Below, in pieces: positions 58,814-64,000 of a DNA stretch of 64,000 nucleotides. Positions within the stretch are counted from its first letter, which is position 1, and every line of letters begins with the position of its first letter. Both the position numbers and the translations under genes were made by a program. Origin of the DNA: Fibrobacter succinogenes (GTDB taxonomy: Bacteria; Fibrobacterota; Fibrobacteria; Fibrobacterales; Fibrobacteraceae); contig CACXXH010000004.1 of the NCBI GenBank assembly GCA_902771595.1, forward strand, positions 1 through 64,000, read 5' to 3'. A model generated the notes under the pieces. It ran no database searches and was not told the origin of the DNA. It saw only the letters and a program-made list of their open reading frames with translations.

Positions 58814-61803
58814 TCCAGCACCTTCTTGCTCAGCGGCGGACGCTTTTCCTTGAGGCTGCCCTGGTATTCAGCGACGCGCTTGCAGAAATCAAATATGTTC
58901 TTGTACGGGCCGTGCAGTTCACGTTCGGCCACCACATCCTCGACCACCGCGATACCGACATTTCGGATACCACCCAGGCCATACAGCACGTGCCCTTCCT
59001 TATCGGCGGAGAACACGCCCAGCGACGTGTTGATATCCGGCGAAAGCACCTTTATCTTGATGCGCTTGCATTCCTGGATGATGGTGACGATATCTTCCGT
59101 CTTGCCCATCTTCGACGTCATGGAAGCGGCCATGTATTCCGGGCCGTAATGCGTCTTGAGGTAAGCCGTCTGGTAGGCCACGTAGGCATAGGCTGCCGCA
59201 TGACTCTTGTTGAATGCGTATCCGCAGAACGGGAGCACCGCATCCCACACGCGCTGGATCATAGCGCGGTCATAGCCCTTGGCAAGGCACTTCTCGAAGA
59301 ATTCCGGTTCGAGTTTCGCCATCTTGTCGGGCATCTTTTTCGCCATGATACGGCGGATATTGTCAGCGCCACCCAGCGAGTATCCCCCGAGAATCTGGGC
59401 GATTTTCATCACCTGTTCCTGGTAGACGATAACGCCATACGTTTCAGAGAGCACGGGTTCCAGATCCGGATGGTAGCAGTCCACTTCCTCCTGCCCGTTT
59501 TTGCAGCGAATGAATCGCGGAATCTGTTCGAGCGGGCCCGGACGGTAAAGGGCGTTCATAGCGATAAGGTCACCGATACGGTTCGGATGCAGGTCGCGCA
59601 GGTACTTCTGCATGCCCGGAGATTCGAACTGGAACACCGTAGTCGTAAGGCCCTTGCCCAAGAGCTCGAATGTCGGCTGGTCATCCAGGGGAATGTGCCC
59701 CATGTCCAGTTTGAAGCCACGATTCTTCTCCACCATGTTCACCGTGTCCTGGATGATGGACAAGTTAATAAGCCCGAGGAAGTCCATCTTCAAAAGCCCG
59801 ATGGTCTCGGAATAGTGCTTGTCGTACATCACCACCGGTGTATCGGTAGGAGCGGCTCGGTAGAGAGGTGCAAGGTTGTAAATCGGGGTCGGCGTAATCA
59901 CCACGCCGCAAGCATGCACGCCCGTCTGGCGCGGCAAATCTTCGAGTTTCAGGGCGATGTTCCAGAGTTCCTGGTAACGCGAACTGCTATTGACTATCGC
60001 CTGCAGGGGTTCAGGACTGTAACCATCGACAACGGGGTTTCCCTTCTTGTCTTTGCCCGTCCACGCATCGTTCAAGCTAAAGTTCAGCACGCGCTGCGGG
60101 AAGCACTTTATTATGGAATCGGCTTCAGTGTAATGGATGTCGAGCACGCGGGCCACGTCCTTGATGACCTGCTTCGACTTGAGCATGCCGTAGGTAATAA
60201 TCTGGCCCACGCAATCCGCGCCGTACTTGTCGGTCACGTACTGGATAACGCGCCCGCGGTCACGGTCCGCAATATCGGTATCGATATCGGGCATAGACAC
60301 GCGTTCTGGGTTCAGGAATCTTTCGAAGAGCAAATCGAAGTAGAGCGGGTCAATGTCCGTAACGCCAATGATGTAGGTAACAAGCGAACCTGCGGCAGAA
60401 CCACGTCCAGGCCCCACGGGAATCCCGTGTTCACGCGACCAGTTGATAAAGTCCCACACGATAAGCAGGTAACCCGCCACGTTCATATTGCGGATACAGT
60501 TCAATTCGGTGCGCATGCGCTTGCCCACCGCCGTATCGTCCGCGGGGAACTTGAAGTTTTCGTCCGGGAAGCGGCGCTTGAGGCGCTCGTTGCAAAGGTG
60601 CGTGATGTAGATGTCGGAATCAGAACCTGGCTTGCACCACCTGTGCGTCGCCTTCTCCACCGCCTTGTCGTCGTCTTCGGTGAAATTGTCCGGTGATGCG
60701 AGGCGGTCGATTTCGGCATTGTCCTCATCCGTAAGCGAATCCGGATCCTTGCCGTTCTTCGCACAGTAATCCGCCTTGACCTTCTTCTTCTTGTCCTTGC
60801 AGTAGTTCTTGAATTCCCTTTCGCGTATGACGGGGTATTCCTCGTCGTACTGGCCCTTCATGATGGCCTTGATATTCTGGTATTCTTCGGAAGCGAGGAA
60901 TTCCTTCGGAATTTCGAAACGCGGCCAGAAATCGTCGCCGATGCCGGTAATCACCTCGAAATTGCACCGTTCCGCAATCTTGACCGTATTTTCAATCGCC
61001 CCAGGAATATTGCCGAAGAGTTCCGTCATCTCGGCTTCAGTCCTGAAATAGAACTTGTCGCTCGGGAAGCGCTTGTCTTCGAACGTCTTGAGTTTCTCGG
61101 TCAGCGCAATGCACCGGAGCGCCTTGTGGGCAAGCGAATCTTCGGGCTTTATATAATGAACATCGCCGACGGCGACAACTTCGCGGCCCAATTCGCCCGC
61201 AACCTTCACATTGAATTCGTTCAGCAGCTTCTGCTGAGGGATGCCGTTATCGCATACGGAAATGTACAGGTGGTCATGGTCGAAAATCTTGTCGAGTTCG
61301 CCCATGAATTCCATCGCCTGGGAATTCCTCCCTGCAACGACATTCTGCCCATAGCGGCTAAAGTAGTCGCCGGCGATAGCGATAATGCCACCGCTGTGTT
61401 CACGCACGATGCTCAGCGGGACAGACGGAATCTCGGCCCAACGCTGGGATTCCTCGTAGCGATAGCTCACGATGCGCAGCAGGTTATAGTAGCCGGCCTT
61501 GTTTTCCACAAGGAGCGTAAGGCGTTCGAAAGTAGTCGTATCTTTCTGCGAAGCACCCTGCGTATCCACATATACATGGCAGCCCAGCACCGTCTTTATC
61601 GGCGGAAGGCCCTTTTCCTTGCGTTTCTTGTTCACCCCCTTTCCGCGTTCCTGGAATTCGAGAATTCCAAACATCGTCCCGTGGTCGGTCAACGCAACAG
61701 CCGGGGCATTGTCTGCGGCGGCGGCAGCAAAAATGTCATCCAATCGCGCGGATGCCTGCAAAATGGAAAATTCGGAATGGGTCTGCAAGTGAACAAAAGC
61801 CAT
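58708..61803 (-). CDS. dnaE: DNA polymerase III alpha subunit, N-terminal and catalytic part (truncated by frame change)
   Basis: Replicative polymerase. From the ATG at 61803 the PHP domain (HLQTHSEFSILQASARLDD, ALTDHGTMFGILEF) is followed by palm and fingers: GPGRGSAAGSLVTYIIGVTD, catalytic PDIDTDIADRDRG, TGVHACGVVITP, LLKMDFLGLINLSII, RPGPLEQIPRFI, VIVYQEQVMKIAQILGGYSLG and FNKSHAAAYAYVAYQTAYLK. The helix-hairpin-helix region (YGLGGIRNVGIAVVEDVV) and CLIMAGALDSLPGSR are intact to about residue 1010; then the frame reads 20 foreign residues and stops. All catalytic parts are here; the OB-fold is in the shifted frame downstream. An insertion of about 50 lysine- and acid-rich residues (KDKKKKVKADYCAKNGKDP) is seen near 345-395. 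Confidence 0.93.
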   Translation of the reverse strand: MAFVHLQTHSEFSILQASARLDDIFAAAAADNAPAVALTDHGTMFGILEFQERGKGVNKKRKEKGLPPIKTVLGCHVYVDTQGASQKDTTTFERLTLLVENKAGYYNLLRIVSYRYEESQRWAEIPSVPLSIVREHSGGIIAIAGDYFSRYGQNVVAGRNSQAMEFMGELDKIFDHDHLYISVCDNGIPQQKLLNEFNVKVAGELGREVVAVGDVHYIKPEDSLAHKALRCIALTEKLKTFEDKRFPSDKFYFRTEAEMTELFGNIPGAIENTVKIAERCNFEVITGIGDDFWPRFEIPKEFLASEEYQNIKAIMKGQYDEEYPVIREREFKNYCKDKKKKVKADYCAKNGKDPDSLTDEDNAEIDRLASPDNFTEDDDKAVEKATHRWCKPGSDSDIYITHLCNERLKRRFPDENFKFPADDTAVGKRMRTELNCIRNMNVAGYLLIVWDFINWSREHGIPVGPGRGSAAGSLVTYIIGVTDIDPLYFDLLFERFLNPERVSMPDIDTDIADRDRGRVIQYVTDKYGADCVGQIITYGMLKSKQVIKDVARVLDIHYTEADSIIKCFPQRVLNFSLNDAWTGKDKKGNPVVDGYSPEPLQAIVNSSSRYQELWNIALKLEDLPRQTGVHACGVVITPTPIYNLAPLYRAAPTDTPVVMYDKHYSETIGLLKMDFLGLINLSIIQDTVNMVEKNRGFKLDMGHIPLDDQPTFELLGKGLTTTVFQFESPGMQKYLRDLHPNRIGDLIAMNALYRPGPLEQIPRFIRCKNGQEEVDCYHPDLEPVLSETYGVIVYQEQVMKIAQILGGYSLGGADNIRRIMAKKMPDKMAKLEPEFFEKCLAKGYDRAMIQRVWDAVLPFCGYAFNKSHAAAYAYVAYQTAYLKTHYGPEYMAASMTSKMGKTEDIVTIIQECKRIKIKVLSPDINTSLGVFSADKEGHVLYGLGGIRNVGIAVVEDVVAERELHGPYKNIFDFCKRVAEYQGSLKEKRPPLSKKVLECLIMAGALDSLPGSRAVGLIPMQISGCCPRVPSR

Positions 61804-61836
61804 ACCCGCAATTTAGTAAATAGCATTTGGCTAGCA

Positions 61837-61864
61837 ACAAAAAATGGCGCACAAAGTGCGCCAT
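61837..61864 (-). terminator. Terminator of the LamG lipoprotein gene
   Basis: ATGGCGCAC (61844-61852), loop AAA, GTGCGCCAT (61856-61864). On the minus strand it is followed by a T-run (61844-61839). Very stable 9-bp stem. Confidence 0.9.
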
Positions 61865-61892
61865 GACGAAATTTCACTTTACAAAGCAGCGA

Positions 61893-63896
61893 TTATTCTT
61901 TAATCTCACCGGCAACCCTAAATTGATAATACTCCTTCATACCCTCAACGGTAACCGTAAACCTGTATTCGCCGGGGGCGAGATTTACGCACGACCCCAG
62001 TTTCACCTTGGGCACAGACGGATTGGTCAAATCAATACAACCATAATGAATCTGCCCTGCGGCGAGATTCTCTGCGACGACATCGCCATTACGCAAAGAC
62101 AAGCCATATGTTGCGATGTTGCTCACATCCATAATGAGTTGCGGCTCAGTATCCGCAATGCATATCTTTTTATGGACGATCTTCAACGCGACCATATCAA
62201 TATCCAAGGAATCCACATACGCACTCAATGAAAGACCTTCACTGCAACTATCGTCCTCCAACAACGTGTCGACAGTTAACGTATCCGTCTCGCCAATGAA
62301 CTCTTGGTCAAAGGACACTTTGTAGCGCGGGACATTAGAAATTCTGAGCTGGTCGTACGCACCGGATGCAGTCAAAGCACTACGCACTCCGACACCTTCC
62401 ATGCAGCAATTGGACTTAAAGCCGATAATCAGCAGGTTTCCAAGGAGTTTGGAGCGCGTAGACGGAACATAGTCAAAATTGTGTTCAACACTAGCGACCA
62501 TCTTTCCGTTCAACCAGATGCTCATATAACCATCACCCCACTGGGCAGCGATAAGGTTCCAGTCGTCATTGAACGATGCAGCACCCTTAACGAAGTAATG
62601 CTTGTCAGCGTGGTTTTTCTGGAATACCAGTTCACCATTTTTGTACATGATGTGCATGCGGGATTCGTCATTGCCCAGAATCGTACGGACAGGCTTGTTT
62701 TTGAAGTCTTCGCCCGGACGGAACCAGAATTCTACCGTACCCGCCTTCATGGAATCAGTCATATTGATGCCGAGCGGGGCAACTTCACCATCCTTGAGGG
62801 AAAGCGCCTTTCCGCAGACACCATCCACCAAAGTTCCTTCACGGTAAACCGTTTCAAGTTCGTCCATAAACACCGTGCTGTCATCCATGGCAAGTGCAGG
62901 CGCTGCACAGACGTTCAAAGTGTAAGTCGAAGTTGTAGGAAGCTGAGCTTTGTTAAAATACGAACTAACACCGAAATCGGAGAAGTACTGCCAAAGAGAC
63001 ACGGTATCTTCGTCGGTTTCCTGAATTTCAACGGTATCGACATCCGCTGTATCGTCAATTTCATAGCGCGTGACATTCGAAATGCGGAACTGATCAAACG
63101 TACCCGCAGTCGTCATGCTTTGGTACTGACCAGCACCTTCCATGCAGCATTCGGACTTGTAGCCTATCACGAAGAAGTTTTCGAAAGGAATGCCGCGCAT
63201 GGCAGGAGCATAGCCCAAAGCATGTTTCTTCTTGACCACCAGCTTACCGTTCAGCCACAGGCTCATGTAGCCATCGCCCCACTGACCGGCAATCAAGTTC
63301 CAGCCACTATCCAATTCGACGGCGGCTCGAACAAAATAATGCTGGTTGTGATGGTTCTTCTGGAAAACCAGCTCCCCGTTCTTATAGAAGAAGTGAATTC
63401 GAGAACCGTCGTTACCCAGGAGGGTACGAGCGCTCTTTTCATAGAACTGCGGGCTCGGCTTGAACCAGAATTCAACCGTACCCACTTCCACGGAATCAAT
63501 CAAATTCACATCGAGAGGCGCCACCTGTCCTTCGGACAAAGAAATAGCCTTTCCGCAAACACCATCGACCAATTTCCCTTCTTGGTAAATGGTTTCCAAC
63601 TCATTAAAGAACAGCGTATGTTCATCGATAGCCAATGCCGGCGACTCGCATTGCAGGTCATTACGCACATAAGAATCGTAAACGTAGATTCCCTTTTCAG
63701 ACGCCGCCTGGAAGTAGCCCGGTACTCCCATGGCATCAATACTGCTCCACAGAGCAACCTTGAAAATATCGCCTTCATTTTTGGCTGTGTTATTGATCAT
63801 GGCGTCTTCTGTTGAACCAGCAGACCCTAAATCGCCGGAACATCCACAGAGGCACGCAGCCCCAACTGCGGACAAGCCGATAATCTTTTTAAACAT
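61893..63896 (-). CDS. Surface lipoprotein with two LamG/concanavalin-like domains
   Basis: A 667-residue lipoprotein. The ATG at 63896 has GGAGG 6 bases upstream; the lipobox ACLCGC puts the lipidated Cys near residue 19. Two homologous jelly-roll domains follow (about 85-270 and 315-490), each with AxAxDE(H/D)(T)xFxxELET, VDGVCGKALSL, GTVEFWF(K/R)P, LGNDxSR, YKNGELVFQKNH, WNLIA(G/A)QWGDGYMS(L/I)WLNGK and a CCMEG turn. This is the LamG/concanavalin A-like lectin fold, common in carbohydrate-binding surface proteins. The C-terminal ~150 residues are beta-rich (DTEPQLIMDVSNIATYGLSL). Probably binds glycans at the outer surface. Strong promoter at 63931-63959, strong terminator downstream. Confidence 0.82.
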   Translation of the reverse strand: MFKKIIGLSAVGAACLCGCSGDLGSAGSTEDAMINNTAKNEGDIFKVALWSSIDAMGVPGYFQAASEKGIYVYDSYVRNDLQCESPALAIDEHTLFFNELETIYQEGKLVDGVCGKAISLSEGQVAPLDVNLIDSVEVGTVEFWFKPSPQFYEKSARTLLGNDGSRIHFFYKNGELVFQKNHHNQHYFVRAAVELDSGWNLIAGQWGDGYMSLWLNGKLVVKKKHALGYAPAMRGIPFENFFVIGYKSECCMEGAGQYQSMTTAGTFDQFRISNVTRYEIDDTADVDTVEIQETDEDTVSLWQYFSDFGVSSYFNKAQLPTTSTYTLNVCAAPALAMDDSTVFMDELETVYREGTLVDGVCGKALSLKDGEVAPLGINMTDSMKAGTVEFWFRPGEDFKNKPVRTILGNDESRMHIMYKNGELVFQKNHADKHYFVKGAASFNDDWNLIAAQWGDGYMSIWLNGKMVASVEHNFDYVPSTRSKLLGNLLIIGFKSNCCMEGVGVRSALTASGAYDQLRISNVPRYKVSFDQEFIGETDTLTVDTLLEDDSCSEGLSLSAYVDSLDIDMVALKIVHKKICIADTEPQLIMDVSNIATYGLSLRNGDVVAENLAAGQIHYGCIDLTNPSVPKVKLGSCVNLAPGEYRFTVTVEGMKEYYQFRVAGEIKE

Positions 63897-63930
63897 TATC
63901 ATCCTCCTTCATATCAAAAAGAATGTGTAT

Positions 63931-63959
63931 AATATAAATTAATTTCATTTCACAGGCAA
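63931..63959 (-). promoter_or_regulatory. Sigma-70 type promoter of the LamG lipoprotein gene
   Basis: On the minus strand TTGCCT (63959-63954), a 17-base spacer and TATATT (63936-63931). It is the best -35/-10 pair seen in the window and gives a leader of about 30 bases. Confidence 0.7.
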
Positions 63960-63967
63960 AAAAATTG

Positions 63968-63973
63968 TATCTT
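63968..63973 (+). promoter_or_regulatory. Start-proximal -10 element of the gene at the window end
   Basis: TATCTT, 7 bases before an ATG at 63981, the same spacing as before several other genes here. Confidence 0.3.
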
Positions 63974-63980
63974 TTTTTAC

Positions 63981-64000
63981 ATGAAACGTGCACTTATTAC
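63981..64000 (+). CDS. Possible 5' end of a gene running out of the window
   Basis: Only seven residues are visible (MKRALIT). The start codon sits 7 bases after a -10-like element and diverges from the lipoprotein gene. MKxALIT is a frequent N-terminus of NAD(P)-dependent sugar-nucleotide dehydratases, but seven residues are not enough to assign a function. Confidence 0.35.

Noticed and set aside
1-64000. tRNA, rRNA, transposase, integrase, prophage or CRISPR genes
   Set aside because: I looked through the intergenic gaps and frames by eye and found none that I could support; a covariance-model scan would be needed to exclude small RNAs.

Overview
The window looks like a chromosomal segment of a Fibrobacter-type bacterium, a rumen or gut fibre degrader. 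I infer this from several lines. Secreted proteins carry short beta-sandwich C-terminal tails of the type IX sorting kind and serine-rich linkers. CotH-like proteins are expanded in tandem, and there is a GH30 xylanase-type enzyme, a Gram-negative lipid A gene (lpxB), and outer-membrane barrel proteins. No rRNA, tRNA, transposase, prophage or CRISPR array was seen.

Layout. 1-5.4 kb: a PcrA/UvrD helicase (cut by the window edge), a BioH-like alpha/beta hydrolase without its serine nucleophile, a membrane TPM protein with a degenerate nucleotidyltransferase-like cytoplasmic domain, and a secreted DUF3300 protein. 5.5-15.2 kb: five tandem secreted CotH-like kinase paralogues. 15.3-26 kb: glnS and cysK on the minus strand, then a plus-strand run of aroE, aroKB (fusion), a sugar-nucleotide reductase, a lipocalin-like protein, a eukaryotic-type hisA, a GT4 glycosyltransferase and mutY. 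26-36.5 kb: two outer-membrane proteins, rsmB, fmt, a MATE exporter, coaX, an EamA transporter, an NhaC antiporter and nadC. 36.6-46.3 kb: two polyprenyl-phosphate sugar transferases, homoserine dehydrogenase, a large InlB-repeat surface protein and a GH30 enzyme, with a family of TGTGATG-type inverted repeats between genes. 46.4-52 kb: a hypothetical protein, murI, a striking UvrD-helicase/PlsC-acyltransferase fusion, a flippase-like membrane protein and a methyltransferase. 52-64 kb: a primary-type sigma factor behind a near-perfect sigma-54 promoter, a composite repeat region, an uncharacterised protein, mutL, lpxB, a dnaE broken into two frames exactly where an antisense fragment of a DUF1643 gene sits, and a LamG-type lipoprotein.

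How the parts relate. Much of the window serves the cell envelope: lipid A (lpxB), peptidoglycan (murI), phospholipid (PlsC domain), polysaccharide priming (two sugar transferases, GT4, the sugar-nucleotide reductase), outer-membrane barrels, and surface proteins with shared C-terminal tails. The rest is housekeeping for amino acid and cofactor synthesis, translation and DNA repair. Many genes lack a Shine-Dalgarno sequence and have a TATATT-like -10 element only 6-9 bases before the start codon, which suggests leaderless transcripts are common here.

The strongest candidates for something new are the helicase-acyltransferase fusion, the CotH array with one hypervariable insertion site and one predicted pseudokinase, the sigma-54-to-sigma-70 promoter with an upstream palindrome, the dnaE/DUF1643 rearrangement, and the dispersed intergenic inverted repeats. 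All functional statements are from reading the sequence; no database search was run.
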